Source of the DNA: Pseudomonadales bacterium
GTDB lineage: Bacteria; Pseudomonadota; Gammaproteobacteria; Pseudomonadales; Ketobacteraceae
DNA: 64,000 bases
NCBI GenBank assembly: GCA_020062665.1
Contig: JAGUVW010000001.1
Span: 38,793-102,792 of the forward strand
Reading direction: 5' to 3'
The translations under genes and the position numbers were made by a program. The notes beneath the pieces are model-generated. The model saw only the letters and a program-made list of their open reading frames with translations, was not told the origin of the DNA and did not search any database. This document shows, piece after piece, positions 35,601 to 44,956 of this stretch. How positions within the stretch are numbered: the first letter of the stretch is position 1; each line of letters starts with the position of its first letter.

Positions 35601-36857
35601 TCAGACACCCGCATCCGTGAACATGAACAGCAGTTGGGCAATACCGGCCAGCAGACCCAGCACACCACCCAGGGCAATCAGAATCCATTCATCTTCTTCG
35701 AACGCCGGTCGCAGCAGCGCCTGGAATTCCTCGGCGGACATGGCCTGCATGCGTTCCCGGAACATTTTTTCCACGACCTTGCCACGCTCCCGGGTGAACA
35801 CGGGATCATCAAAGGATGCCAGGGAAATTTCAATGGTTTTTTCTTCGATGGTGCGTTTGAGCTCCACGAAGCCCTCGGGGCCCACCGTCAGCTGGGCAAC
35901 GGTCTTGACGACCCCGCCATCGATGATCGGCCGCATGTGTCGCTTGAGCATGGCCTTGGCGCGGTCGGAGCGGGGGCCGCGGAAGATTTCGCTCATGATG
36001 TGGCCGATGGTGAGGATCTCGGAGGTGACGATACGGCAGAAGACCTCGGATACGGCATTCTGGCGTCGCAGGAACAGGCCCTGCAGGACGAAGGGGCCGA
36101 TCTTGAGCGGATTCAGTGGCCGGAAGATCAGGTTCAGCGCCAGCCAGTTGGTGACGGTTCCGACCAGCAGGCCAAACACGGGCATTACCCACCAGCCCTG
36201 ATGGAACCACCACCAGAACATCTGCACGATACCGAACAGGCCACCAAACCAGAAACCGGAGTTGATGACGAACTTGAACTCGGTTTCGCCGCATTCCCAG
36301 AACACCCGATTGAGCAGGTTCTTGTCCTCGGACAGCTTGCGGATGATCAGTTCCTTGGGATCGATCAGGTCTTCGATATTGACCTGCATGTCCTCGATCA
36401 GGTTGTCCAGCATCTGCGGCAACTGGCGGCGGGCGCGGGCGTAGGCGCGGTTCTTGAGGACGTTGGGCAGGTTTTCCCACAGCACCGCGTTGCGCTCCGA
36501 CATGACGTCGTCGGTGATTTCCTCGATGCGGGCGTCGGCGATCTTGATGACGTGATGGGCGATCTTTTCCGGTTCGAACTGATCGAAGATCTCCTGCATC
36601 GTGCTGATTTTGTCGAGGGTGTTTTCCACCGTGATGGCCGCCATCTTGCGGCCCTTGCGCGGGATGATGCCCTGCCAGCCGAGATAGGGTGGAATGCCGA
36701 TGAACTTGATGGGATAGAAGGTCAGCTGGATGGCGACCCAGTTGGTACCCCAGCCGACGATGGCGGCTACCAGCGGGATGCTCATGTACTTCCAGAAGTC
36801 CGGGTGATTTACAAACTCGTTGTAAAACGCAACAAACCCGTTGTAAAGCTCAAGCAT
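35601..36857 (-). CDS. DUF445 family membrane protein (second copy)
   Basis: 418 residues, closely patterned on its neighbour: WGTNWVAIQLTFYPIKFIGIPPYLGWQGIIPRKGR, then VLKNRAYARARRQLPQML, NWLALNLIFRPLNPLKIGPF and VGPEGFVELKRTIEEK. A transmembrane segment near each end and an internal hydrophobic pair near 205-235 place it in the inner membrane. DUF445 proteins have no settled function. The upstream 278 bases hold its promoter and that of the divergent SCP2-like gene; an AT-rich stretch with TATTATAAC (around 37032) is the likely core of that region. Confidence 0.88.
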   Translation of the reverse strand: MLELYNGFVAFYNEFVNHPDFWKYMSIPLVAAIVGWGTNWVAIQLTFYPIKFIGIPPYLGWQGIIPRKGRKMAAITVENTLDKISTMQEIFDQFEPEKIAHHVIKIADARIEEITDDVMSERNAVLWENLPNVLKNRAYARARRQLPQMLDNLIEDMQVNIEDLIDPKELIIRKLSEDKNLLNRVFWECGETEFKFVINSGFWFGGLFGIVQMFWWWFHQGWWVMPVFGLLVGTVTNWLALNLIFRPLNPLKIGPFVLQGLFLRRQNAVSEVFCRIVTSEILTIGHIMSEIFRGPRSDRAKAMLKRHMRPIIDGGVVKTVAQLTVGPEGFVELKRTIEEKTIEISLASFDDPVFTRERGKVVEKMFRERMQAMSAEEFQALLRPAFEEDEWILIALGGVLGLLAGIAQLLFMFTDAGV

Positions 36858-37135
36858 CGAGTGAAAATCCCTAGTTTGTTATTGGCGGGTTCGGGCTGAC
36901 CGCGTTACAGACCGGGTACAAGCCTGGCCTGTGAGATTCCCTTGCAGTGTGTTGTGACGCCTACAGCAGGTACTTACAAAAAGGCCACAAATCGTTCCAA
37001 AGGTAGTCCGGATGGACCCAAAAAGACGCGCTATTATAACTTGCTTATAAAAGAAATCCTGAGATTTTTACGGGGGGCAATGGTAAATTTCCGTTACTCC
37101 CTGGCCGCAGAACAATAACAGAGTGACACTCTTTC

Positions 37136-37903
37136 ATGGCGATCGAATCCAGCGAATCGATGATCCGTTACCTGGTGCTTGAGGTCATCGAGGCCGCTGT
37201 GAACCTGGCGTTGTCCTACGAGCCGGAAGCGCTGGCGCAGGTGCGGGCGCACAAGGGGCGTGTGGTGCGTATCAAGACCGTAGCACCGGACTGGATGTTC
37301 TTTGTGGCCATGTGCGATGACGGCGTGCAACTGTTTGCCGACTATGAAGAGACCGTCGATGCCCGCCTCACGCTGCCGACAGCACTGCTGGCGCAATACG
37401 TGCTGGGAACCAATGATGCAGATCTGCAGGGCGCCGAGGGCGTGCGTGTCAGCGGTGATCTGTTGCTGCTGGCGGAATTGTTGAAGGTGCTGCAGGAGTT
37501 CAGCATCTGGGCGGCGTGTAAACGAATCGTCAATAATTGGCTACCGGAATACGAAGGTTTTGGCGGCCTGATCGAGGCCCTTAAGAATCACGACCCGGCC
37601 TGGATCGTGCGGCTGGAACATCTCCCCCAGCTGGCCAACGAAACCCTGCTGGCGGTGCGCATGCAGGGCGAACTGCTGCAGCGCCAGGCGGATGAAATCC
37701 GCGAAATTCGCCGACAGCTGGATGGAGATCGCCGCGCCAATCAGATCAGCACGCTGATCGGCTTCTGCCTGATTGTGGTGGCATTCCTGGCGCATAACGG
37801 TTATCTGCAGTTACCCCAGATCGAGGGCCTGTCGTTCGATACGGTGTTGCTGCTGATTCTGTCGATGGTGTTGCTGATACCCCGCCTGTTGGCGCGGCGC
37901 TGA
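37136..37903 (+). CDS. SCP2/UbiJ-like lipid-binding domain protein with C-terminal membrane anchor
   Basis: 255 residues. The first 110 residues follow the SCP2/UbiJ pattern (IRYLVLEVIEAAVNLALSY, GRVVRIKTVAPDWMFFVAMCDDGVQLF, LTLPTALLAQYVLG, GVRVSGDLLLLAELL), a hydrophobic-cavity fold used in ubiquinone biosynthesis and lipid binding. A coiled region (LLQRQADEIREIRRQL) leads to two C-terminal transmembrane segments. UbiJ proper has no such anchor, so it may be a paralogue with another job. It converges with the phasin operon, 5 bases apart, suggesting a link with storage granules or membrane lipids, though ubiquinone work remains possible. Confidence 0.75.
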   Translation: MAIESSESMIRYLVLEVIEAAVNLALSYEPEALAQVRAHKGRVVRIKTVAPDWMFFVAMCDDGVQLFADYEETVDARLTLPTALLAQYVLGTNDADLQGAEGVRVSGDLLLLAELLKVLQEFSIWAACKRIVNNWLPEYEGFGGLIEALKNHDPAWIVRLEHLPQLANETLLAVRMQGELLQRQADEIREIRRQLDGDRRANQISTLIGFCLIVVAFLAHNGYLQLPQIEGLSFDTVLLLILSMVLLIPRLLARR

Positions 37904-37908
37904 TTGCG

Positions 37909-38256
37909 TCAGTCGTCATCCAGTGGTGTGCCGCCAGGGCGACGCGGACGGGTGGTGCGGGTGGCGATCTTGAGGCCGTCGCCCACGATGTCCAGTCCCG
38001 TCTTGGCAATGGTGCGGGTGGTATCGCGCAGCATTTCCCGCGTTGGCAGTGACTTGATGCCTTCCAGTATGCCTTGTTTGACCCGCTGTTCGATTTCCGG
38101 CCCCACTTCTGCCTTGAAACGCTCGATCGCATCGCCCACCGCTTTGTCGTAACGGGGTTTGGCGTGTTTGCGGAAATAGTGAATCGCGATCATCAATGTG
38201 ATGAGGCTGGACAGGACGGCGGTGGCGAGGATAGTGAAGAGCGTCTGCATCATCAT
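37909..38256 (-). CDS. Small single-pass membrane protein coupled to phasin gene
   Basis: 115 residues. A transmembrane helix fills residues 5-27. A charged helical part and a disordered tail rich in Arg, Pro and Gly end in DDD. The start is one of three consecutive ATG codons, with the last overlapping the phasin stop, so translation is coupled. The family is not recognised. Its pairing with a phasin suggests it anchors a granule surface protein to the membrane; this is inference only. Confidence 0.75.
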   Translation of the reverse strand: MMMQTLFTILATAVLSSLITLMIAIHYFRKHAKPRYDKAVGDAIERFKAEVGPEIEQRVKQGILEGIKSLPTREMLRDTTRTIAKTGLDIVGDGLKIATRTTRPRRPGGTPLDDD

Positions 38257-38615
38257 TCTTTTTCGAGTTCCTGAGCCATCTGTTCAACGGCTGCGGCCAG
38301 GCGATCGATTTTTTCATGCAGCAGGTCGAGATCGGATTTGCGGCTGATGCCGAGGCGGCCCAGCGCCGAGGATACGCGCAGGTCGAAGGCCCGCTCGATA
38401 CGATCCATGGTCTGGTTGGCCCTGCTTTTGAGTTCGTCGAGTTTGGAGTCGGCGACGAACTGCTGGCCCCGGGAATTTTCCTTTTCCAGTTCCAGCCCTT
38501 TGTCCACCAGTCTGTCGAACGCTTCGCGGCCTTCTTCCTCCATCATGGCGTAAGCGCCCAGACCGGCCAGCCATATCTTGTTGGAATTGCGTTTGATCTC
38601 GTCCGATCTGCTCAT
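38253..38615 (-). CDS. Phasin (PhaF/PhaI-type granule-associated protein)
   Basis: 120 residues with no signal peptide. The start IKRNSNKIWLAGLGAYAMMEEEGREAFDRLVDKG matches the phasin-family (PF05597) N-terminus of PHA granule proteins from pseudomonads. The rest is an amphipathic helix with a leucine/charged heptad (LDLLHEKIDRLAAAVEQMAQEL) that forms oligomers. Phasins coat polyhydroxyalkanoate or other neutral-lipid granules; no PHA synthase gene lies in this window, so it may coat wax or TAG inclusions made by the local WS/DGAT. Coupled to the membrane protein gene downstream. Confidence 0.87.
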   Translation of the reverse strand: MSRSDEIKRNSNKIWLAGLGAYAMMEEEGREAFDRLVDKGLELEKENSRGQQFVADSKLDELKSRANQTMDRIERAFDLRVSSALGRLGISRKSDLDLLHEKIDRLAAAVEQMAQELEKE

Positions 38616-38989
38616 GTGATGATCCTTGTAATTCTACTTGTGCGGAATTGGCATCCGACGACGCATGCGATGCACGGAAGGCAATGTCACCCAGCAAGCT
38701 TAACACCCGTTTTGAAAGGGCGCTAAGTGAGGCGAGTCATCTGGGGACAACGAAATGAAAAGTTCTAATAACCTATTGGCAAAGCCAGGTTGGGTCAAGA
38801 CGATGGCGGTGTATTTCCTTAGAAATTTAGGTCTGAGGCGGGCATGGTGGTGACGGGAATGATCAGCCAATAGACAGCTGTCTGTCCGTATCCCTGATCA
38901 CGCCGGCTGTGCAGGGTGAAAGTGAAGACACAGCCTGAAGCGTTCTATAAACTGTGCCCAGATTTTCAGTCCAGGCACGGGGAAGGAAC
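38616..38989. other. Intergenic region between phasin and parA-like gene
   Basis: 374 bases without a gene. It holds a perfect 12-base palindrome AGACAGCTGTCT (38872-38883), a possible operator, and a TATAAA -10-like element (38946-38951) with no clear -35 before the parA-like gene. The ribosome site GGAAGGA is at 38981-38987. Confidence 0.6.
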
Positions 38990-39808
38990 ATGCGTCGAGT
39001 GGTTTTCAACCAAAAAGGCGGAGTCGGTAAATCCAGCATCGCATCCAATCTGGCGGCCATCAGTGCGGCCCGTGGTTTAAAAACCCTGCTGATCGATCTG
39101 GATCCACAGTGCAATTCCACCCAGTATCTGCTGGGGCGGGATTTTCAGACCGGTGAGCGGGATGTGGGCATCTTCTTCGCCCAGGCGCTGACCTTCAAGC
39201 ATCGCAATAATCGCAATCTGGATGATTTCATCACGCCCTCCCGCTATGACAATCTGCATGTGATCGCCGCCAACCCCGAGTTGGGCGAGATCATGTCGCA
39301 GCTGGAGGCCAAGCATAAGATCTTCAAGCTGCGGGACGCGCTGGCGGGCATTACGGATTACGATGCGATTTACATCGACACGCCGCCGGCCTTCAACTTT
39401 TATACCCTGTCGGCGCTGATTGCGGCGGATGCCTGCCTGATTCCCTTCGACTGCGACGAGTTTTCCCGCCAGGCGCTGTACAACCTGATCGAAAACGTGG
39501 AAGAAACCCGCCAGGATCACAACGAAGGTCTGGAAGTGGAGGGCATCGTGGTGAACCAGTTCCAGCCTCGCGCCAGTCTGCCCAACCGCATCGTGGACGA
39601 GTTGAAAGAAGAGGGGCTGCCGATTCTCGATACCTACATTTCTTCCTCAATCAAAATGCGGGAATCTCATGACGCGGGTGTGCCGCTGATTTACCTGGCT
39701 CCCAAGCACAAGCTGACTCAGGAATTCGTGGATCTGTTTGAGCTGCTGCATCCGGGCTTTGCGGTGGCGAAGAGCGCGGACGAGGTGTCGGAGCCGGAAA
39801 CGGCCTGA
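38990..39808 (+). CDS. Orphan ParA-family ATPase
   Basis: 272 residues from the ATG at 38990, chosen for the GGAAGGA site; an ATG at 38954 would add 12 residues without one. The deviant Walker A is FNQKGGVGKSSIASNLA, with both signature lysines. Switch I-like DLDPQCNSTQYLLG and Walker B-like YIDTPPAFNFYTLSAL follow, with FDCDEFSRQAL and later YISSSIKMRESHDAG, all ParA hallmarks. No ParB or parS-like cluster is adjacent. Such orphan ParA proteins position cargos (chemoreceptors, carboxysomes, granules). It is divergent from the phasin genes, so a granule-segregation role is an attractive inference. A strong terminator follows. Confidence 0.9.
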   Translation: MRRVVFNQKGGVGKSSIASNLAAISAARGLKTLLIDLDPQCNSTQYLLGRDFQTGERDVGIFFAQALTFKHRNNRNLDDFITPSRYDNLHVIAANPELGEIMSQLEAKHKIFKLRDALAGITDYDAIYIDTPPAFNFYTLSALIAADACLIPFDCDEFSRQALYNLIENVEETRQDHNEGLEVEGIVVNQFQPRASLPNRIVDELKEEGLPILDTYISSSIKMRESHDAGVPLIYLAPKHKLTQEFVDLFELLHPGFAVAKSADEVSEPETA

Positions 39809-39831
39809 TCAGGATTGAGTATTTGCGTGTG

Positions 39832-39865
39832 AAAAAAAATCGCCGGACTGCCGGCGATTTTTTTT
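39832..39865. terminator. Bidirectional terminator
   Basis: ATCGCCGG (39839-39846) and CCGGCGAT (39851-39858) form a hairpin flanked by eight A and eight T, so it works for the ParA-like gene and the convergent peptidase gene. Confidence 0.95.
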
Positions 39866-39868
39866 GGA

Positions 39869-41299
39869 TCACGTTCGGCCGTTGTTCTGGCGGCGCCGGT
39901 GGTTCCAGCGCAGCAAGTACACGCCGAGCCCGCCCAGGATCAGTGCCGCCGGTATAACCCGCAGCAGCGCTTCCCACAGCGATGGCGGCCGGGCGCTGGC
40001 CAGCAGCGGCTGTTCCGGCAGATGGCGTTTGAGGGCGGCGTTCACCTGTTCCGCATCGGTCTGACGCAGGCGATCGATCAGATTGGGCATGGCGCCCTGC
40101 TCGCGGATGACATGACGGAAGTGGCGATAGGATTGTGCCAGTTCGCTGTTGTCGCGCTGTTTGCTTTCGAATTCCAGAATCAGTTTCTGGCGCAGGCGCG
40201 ACACGTCGTCGGGCGGAATGCCTTCCTGACGCATTTTTTCGTAGGTGGCGCGGAAGAGTTCGGCCACTTCGTCGTGCCAGCGATCAGTGGTTTTGGTGCT
40301 GGCACGTAAAAACCCGAACTGGCTGTTGCTTTCTACATAGGAATGGGGCGTGTAACCCAGACCTTTCTGGCCGCGCACTTCGTAGTACAAGCGCTCCCCC
40401 AGATACTCGGATGCCAGCTCGAACGCCGGATAATCCGGGTGCGTGGAGCCCACGGTGCGCAGATACAGGCTGACATCCACTTCCGGATCGAACAGGGCTT
40501 TCTTCGCGACCGCCGGTGTGGCGTCGATAGCGGTGAAGCGAACTGATGCGCGCGCAGGTGTTGGCGCGGCGGGTAATCGGGCCAGCGTGTCGTGCAGTGC
40601 CTGAGCGATGCGGGCGTCGTCGAAGTGGCCGATTACCAGCAGCGTCATGTTGCTGGCCACGTAGAATTCCTTGAACACGGATTTCACCCGCGCCATGGAA
40701 ATGTCATCGGGAGTGGTGAGATCCGGGCAGTCCAGATGACTGCCGGCAAATACCCGCGCTTTCGCCATCTGATGAATGTCTTTTTTGCCCGCCACTGCCA
40801 GCTGCAGCTTGTTACTGCTGGTGCCCATTTCAGCGTGAATCACTCGCCTGGAGGATTCGAGATGCTCCGGCAGAAACAGGGATTCGCTCATCATGGAGTG
40901 GAGATTTTCCAGCGCGATTTCCGGATAGTCGGAGTGAATGTCGAGGGTGTAGTGGGTGTATTCCTCTGTGGTGAACGCATTGTGCTTGCCGCCGTGATCG
41001 CGGATGCGCTGGCGTAAGGTCTGGCGATCGAAGGTTGTGGTGCCTTCGAACAGCATGTGCTCCAGCAGATGTGGCAGTTGCTGTTCGCTGCATGGAAAAT
41101 CCTGCAGGCCAACGTCGACGATCAGTTGCACCGTGAAGGTGTCGCTGATGTCGCGGTGATGGCGGATGACGTGGAGACCATTGGGCAGCACCTGTGACGT
41201 GACAAGGAAGGATTCGCCCGTGACCGAGGTCAGTGCGTGGCTGGGAATTGCCGTGAGTGTACAGGTGAGCAGTGTCAACAGCAGCAGGAATGGTTTCAT
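39869..41299 (-). CDS. M16-family zinc metallopeptidase, membrane-anchored
   Basis: 476 residues with a signal peptide (cleavage near PSHALTS). The inverted zinc motif HLLEH (His77, Glu80, His81) with downstream Glu is the M16 pattern; [10 protein letters not shown] and [34 protein letters not shown] are family segments. The second, non-catalytic half is the usual ARKxxxxx-type repeat ([14 protein letters not shown]). The C-terminus has a transmembrane helix ([11 protein letters not shown]) with a basic end, so it is held in the inner membrane with the active site in the periplasm. It degrades or processes periplasmic peptides. Its start overlaps the glutaryl-CoA dehydrogenase stop (ATGA). 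Confidence 0.88.
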   Translation of the reverse strand: MKPFLLLLTLLTCTLTAIPSHALTSVTGESFLVTSQVLPNGLHVIRHHRDISDTFTVQLIVDVGLQDFPCSEQQLPHLLEHMLFEGTTTFDRQTLRQRIRDHGGKHNAFTTEEYTHYTLDIHSDYPEIALENLHSMMSESLFLPEHLESSRRVIHAEMGTSSNKLQLAVAGKKDIHQMAKARVFAGSHLDCPDLTTPDDISMARVKSVFKEFYVASNMTLLVIGHFDDARIAQALHDTLARLPAAPTPARASVRFTAIDATPAVAKKALFDPEVDVSLYLRTVGSTHPDYPAFELASEYLGERLYYEVRGQKGLGYTPHSYVESNSQFGFLRASTKTTDRWHDEVAELFRATYEKMRQEGIPPDDVSRLRQKLILEFESKQRDNSELAQSYRHFRHVIREQGAMPNLIDRLRQTDAEQVNAALKRHLPEQPLLASARPPSLWEALLRVIPAALILGGLGVYLLRWNHRRRQNNGRT

Positions 41300-42468
41300 T
41301 GAAAGGCCTGTAGTCCGGTTTGGGCGCGCCCCAGAATCAGCGCGTGAATGTCGTGGGTGCCTTCGTAGGTATTGACCGTTTCAAGATTGATGGCGTGGCG
41401 CAGCACGGGATATTCGTCGCTGATGCCGTTGGCGCCGTGCATGTCGCGGGCGGTGCGGGCGATGTCGAGCGCTTTGCCGCAGTTGTTGCGTTTCATCAGC
41501 GAGATCAGTTCCGGTGCGCACTGGTTCTGGTCCAGCAGACGGCCCATGCGCAGGGCGCCATTCAGGCCGAGCGCAATCTCGGTCTGCATGTCGGCGAGTT
41601 TTTTCTGGATCAGCTGGTTGGCTGCCAGCGGTTTGCCGAACTGGGTGCGCTGCAGGGTGTAGTCGCGCGCAGCGTGCCAGCAGCCTTCCGAGGCACCCAT
41701 CACGCCCCAGCTGATGCCGTAGCGCGCCTTGTTGAGGCAGGAGAACGGGCCAGCCAGACCTTTGGCATTTTCCAGCAGTGCGCTGGCGGGCACTTCCACA
41801 TCCTGCAGCACGATGCCGCCGGTGATGGAGGCGCGCAGGGACAGCTTGCCTTCGATTTTGGGTGTCGAAAGTCCTTTCATGCCGCGCTCCAGAATGAAGC
41901 CGCGAATCACGCCATCGAGTTTGGCCCACACGACGAAAACATCCGCGATCGGGCTGCTGGTGATCCAGAGCTTTTCGCCATTCAGCCGATAACCACCGGG
42001 AATTTTTTCGGCGCGGGTTTTCATGCTGCCAGGGTCGGAGCCGTGATCCGGCTCAGTGAGGCCGAAGCAGCCCACCCACTCACCGCTGGCGAGCTTCGGT
42101 AAATAGTGACGGCGCTGCTGTTCATTGCCGAAGGTGAAAATCGGATGCATCACCAGTGAGGATTGCACGCTCATGGCGGAGCGGTAGGCGCTGTCGACCC
42201 GTTCGATTTCCCGTGCGATCAGGCCATAGGCCACGTGATTCACACCGGCGCAGCCGTATTCCACCGGGAGTGTGCAGCCCAGCAATCCCAGCGTGCCCAT
42301 TTCGCGGTAGATGGCGCGGTCGAAGGATTCGGTGCGGTTGGCCATGATGATGCGGGGTTGCAGCTGGTTCTGGGCGTACTGGCGGGCGGTGTCCTGAATG
42401 GCGCGCTCGTTGGTGCTGAGTTCCTGCTGCAGCAGAAATGGATCTTCCCAGTGGAATGCGGCTTTCAT
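41296..42468 (-). CDS. gcdH: Glutaryl-CoA dehydrogenase
   Basis: 390 residues from the ATG at 42468; codons further up would add a basic, gene-unlike leader. The acyl-CoA dehydrogenase pattern is clear: [21 protein letters not shown] (FAD and substrate binding), [17 protein letters not shown], and near the end [18 protein letters not shown], where the Glu is the catalytic base of GcdH. The N-terminal [11 protein letters not shown] and the lengths fit glutaryl-CoA dehydrogenase, which converts glutaryl-CoA to crotonyl-CoA in lysine and tryptophan breakdown. It shares an operon with the M16 peptidase gene, overlapping by 4 bases; the amino-acid transporter downstream points to amino-acid catabolism. 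Confidence 0.93.
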   Translation of the reverse strand: MKAAFHWEDPFLLQQELSTNERAIQDTARQYAQNQLQPRIIMANRTESFDRAIYREMGTLGLLGCTLPVEYGCAGVNHVAYGLIAREIERVDSAYRSAMSVQSSLVMHPIFTFGNEQQRRHYLPKLASGEWVGCFGLTEPDHGSDPGSMKTRAEKIPGGYRLNGEKLWITSSPIADVFVVWAKLDGVIRGFILERGMKGLSTPKIEGKLSLRASITGGIVLQDVEVPASALLENAKGLAGPFSCLNKARYGISWGVMGASEGCWHAARDYTLQRTQFGKPLAANQLIQKKLADMQTEIALGLNGALRMGRLLDQNQCAPELISLMKRNNCGKALDIARTARDMHGANGISDEYPVLRHAINLETVNTYEGTHDIHALILGRAQTGLQAFQ

Positions 42469-42716
42469 CTTGTTGTTATCCGTGCACGTCGATGCTGGCA
42501 AGGTTAGCATGGAAGCAGGCGCCCCTGAAGGCACCCGTCTGGCGCGCGCTGGCGATAGGCTGATACTTTTCAGTGCGCGCGAGGCTGTGTGCTGCTGCCT
42601 GGCTTTGAGGCAGTGACGCGCGGGCAGTTGTGTCCGGCAGGCAGGACGATTATTCTTCAATCACCCTTGCACATCTGGAGATGTCATCCAATGAGCTCAG
42701 CCCGACGAGAGGCGCC

Positions 42717-43490
42717 ATGACTGAAGCCACCCCTGCGTTGGAAATTCGCGATCTGCACAAACGCTATGGCGAGCTGGAAGTCATCAAGGGCATTTCCCTT
42801 ACCGCCCGCGACGGGGACGTGATTTCGATTCTGGGTTCATCGGGTTCTGGCAAGTCCACCTTTCTGCGCTGCATCAATCTGCTGGAATCGCCGCACCAGG
42901 GCCAGATCATTGTGGCGGGGGAAGAGCTCAAGTTAAAGCCGTCCGCCGATGGCAACCTGATTGCCGCCGACAACAAACAAATCAATCGCCTGCGCAGCAA
43001 AATCGGGTTTGTGTTCCAGAATTTCAATCTGTGGCCGCACATGACGGTGCTCGACAACGTGATGGAAGCGCCGCGCCGCGTACTGGGAATGAGCAAAGCG
43101 CAAGCGGCTGAGATTGCGGAAAATCTGCTGGCCAAGGTTGGTATTGCCGACAAGCGTCATTGCTATCCCAACCAATTGTCTGGTGGCCAGCAGCAGCGCG
43201 CCGCCATTGCCCGTACCCTGGCCATGCAGCCGAAAGTGATTCTGTTCGATGAGCCCACCTCTGCCCTCGACCCGGAAATGGTGCAGGAAGTGCTGAACGT
43301 GATTCGTGCCTTGGCGGAAGAAGGCCGTACCATGCTGCTGGTGACGCACGAACTGAACTTCGCGCGCCAGGTGTCGACAGAAGTGGTGTTCCTGCACCAG
43401 GGTCGGGTGGAAGAGCAGGGAACACCCGAGCAGGTGTTCAACCATCCGCAGTCTGCCCGCTGCAAACAATTTCTCTCCAGCCACCATTGA
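42717..43490 (+). CDS. ABC transporter ATP-binding protein, polar amino acid type
   Basis: 257 residues from the ATG at 42717 with GAGAGG before it; upstream starts at 42630 lack a ribosome site. Walker A is GSSGSGKST, signature [12 protein letters not shown], Walker [13 protein letters not shown] and H-loop VTHELNFA, the PAAT/HisP-GlnQ layout, including the [16 protein letters not shown] block. The C-terminus is QFLSSHH. With the binding protein and two permeases after it, it imports basic amino acids (AotP/HisP-like). The next start lies 14 bases past its stop. Confidence 0.95.
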   Translation: MTEATPALEIRDLHKRYGELEVIKGISLTARDGDVISILGSSGSGKSTFLRCINLLESPHQGQIIVAGEELKLKPSADGNLIAADNKQINRLRSKIGFVFQNFNLWPHMTVLDNVMEAPRRVLGMSKAQAAEIAENLLAKVGIADKRHCYPNQLSGGQQQRAAIARTLAMQPKVILFDEPTSALDPEMVQEVLNVIRALAEEGRTMLLVTHELNFARQVSTEVVFLHQGRVEEQGTPEQVFNHPQSARCKQFLSSHH

Positions 43491-43504
43491 CGGAGCCACA
43501 CCCC

Positions 43505-44257
43505 ATGAAACACTGCAAAAAATTTCTGTTGGCGCTTGCTGCTGCGTTTGCCCTGTTCACCCAGGCAGCCTTCGCGGAAAAATTGCGTATCGGTTCCGAA
43601 GGCGCCTATCCGCCCTTCAATCTCATTGATGCCAGTGGCAAGGTGGTGGGTTTCGACCTCGATATCGCCCATGCGCTGTGTGCAAAGATGAAGGTGGAAT
43701 GCGAAGTGGTGACGTCGGACTGGGATGGCATCATTCCGGCGCTGAACGCGAAGAAATTCGATTTCATCGTGGCGTCCATGTCGATTACGGATGAGCGCAA
43801 AAAGGCTGTGGATTTCACTGATCCCTATTACACCAACAAGCTGCAGTTCATCGGCCCGAAAGGCACCGAAGTGAAAGTGGACAAGGCCGGTCTGAAGGGC
43901 AAAGTGGTAGGCGCCCAGCGTGCGACCATTGCCGGTGAATGGCTGGAGAAAAATCTGGGCAGCGCGGTGGATCTGAAACTGTATGACACCCAGGAAAACG
44001 CCTATCTGGATCTGAGTTCCGGCCGCATCGATCTGGTGCTGGCGGACGTGTTCGTGAACTGGGGCTGGCTCAAGAGCGACGCCGGCAAGGAATTTGAATT
44101 CAAGGGCGAGCCGGTGTTCGACAATGACAAGATCGGCATCGCCGTGCGCAAGAACGATCCTCTGCGCGAAAGGCTGAATGCCGCACTGAAAGCCATCATC
44201 GAAGATGGCACCTACAAGAAAATCAACGACCAGTATTTCCCGTTTAGCATTCTGTGA
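43505..44257 (+). CDS. Periplasmic basic-amino-acid-binding protein
   Basis: 250 residues from the ATG at 43505, with GGAG ahead. Signal peptide ends near AAFAEK. Family segments: LRIGSEGAYPPFNLID, VVGFDLDIAHAL, WDGIIPALNAKKFDFIVASMSIT, ERKKAVDFTDPYY; GSEGAYPPFN resembles the lysine/arginine/ornithine-binding AotJ/HisJ group. Late segment KIGIAVRKNDPLRERLNAALKAI completes the class 3 binding fold. It delivers lysine, arginine or histidine to the two permeases. The GTGA junction with the next gene shows coupled translation. Confidence 0.93.
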   Translation: MKHCKKFLLALAAAFALFTQAAFAEKLRIGSEGAYPPFNLIDASGKVVGFDLDIAHALCAKMKVECEVVTSDWDGIIPALNAKKFDFIVASMSITDERKKAVDFTDPYYTNKLQFIGPKGTEVKVDKAGLKGKVVGAQRATIAGEWLEKNLGSAVDLKLYDTQENAYLDLSSGRIDLVLADVFVNWGWLKSDAGKEFEFKGEPVFDNDKIGIAVRKNDPLRERLNAALKAIIEDGTYKKINDQYFPFSIL

Positions 44258-44946
44258 TTGATCTGCACGGTTTCGGCCCCGCGTTGGTGGCCGGCACACT
44301 GATGACCATTCAGCTCGCCCTGTGTGCATTGGTGCTGGGGTTGATGCTGGGCCTGGCCGGTGCGCTGGCGAAAACCTCCGGCAACCGTTTGTTGATGGCC
44401 GTCGGCGGTTTTTATTCCACGGTGGTGCGCGGTGTGCCGGAGTTGTTGTGGGTGTTGCTGATTTATTTCGGCACGGTGAACCTGATGCGGGCGATCGGCA
44501 GTTATGTCGGTAAACCGGAGCTGGAACTGAGCCCGTTTGCCGCCGGTGTGCTGGCGCTGGCGCTGTGTTTCGGTGCCTATGCAACGGAAGTTTTTCGTGG
44601 CGCACTGTTGGCGGTGCCTCCAGGGCATCGCGAGGCAGGGCTGGCGCTGGGCATGTCCACCGTGCGCATTTACTGGCGCATCATTCTGCCGCAGATGTGG
44701 CGCATCGCGCTGCCAGGCCTGGGCAATCTGTTCATGATTCTGATGAAGGATACGGCGCTGGTATCGGTGATCGGGCTGGAGGAGTTGATGCGCCGTTCCC
44801 AGATCGCGGTGACGGCCACCAAGGAGCCGTTTACGTTCTTTCTGGTGGCGGCGCTGATTTATCTGAGTCTCACCATCGTTGCCATGGTGGGCCTGCATTT
44901 TCTCGAACGGCATGCCGCCCGTGGTTTCGTGCGGCCGGTGAGCTGA
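44254..44946 (+). CDS. Amino-acid ABC transporter permease (HisQ/AotQ-like)
   Basis: 230 residues from a GTG overlapping the TGA of the binding-protein gene. About five transmembrane segments. The EAA loop is HREAGLALGMSTVRIYWRIILPQM, in place for contact with the ATPase. GGFYSTVVRGVPELLWVLLIYFG is typical of the HisQ side of PAAT transporters. It pairs with the following permease; together with the ATPase and binding protein it forms the import complex. Confidence 0.93.
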   Translation: MIDLHGFGPALVAGTLMTIQLALCALVLGLMLGLAGALAKTSGNRLLMAVGGFYSTVVRGVPELLWVLLIYFGTVNLMRAIGSYVGKPELELSPFAAGVLALALCFGAYATEVFRGALLAVPPGHREAGLALGMSTVRIYWRIILPQMWRIALPGLGNLFMILMKDTALVSVIGLEELMRRSQIAVTATKEPFTFFLVAALIYLSLTIVAMVGLHFLERHAARGFVRPVS

Positions 44947-44956
44947 GGATCCAGCC

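Noticed and set aside
35589..36899. 436-codon plus-strand frame
   Set aside because: Exactly opposite a DUF445 gene with its family blocks; low-complexity His/Asp/Gln content.
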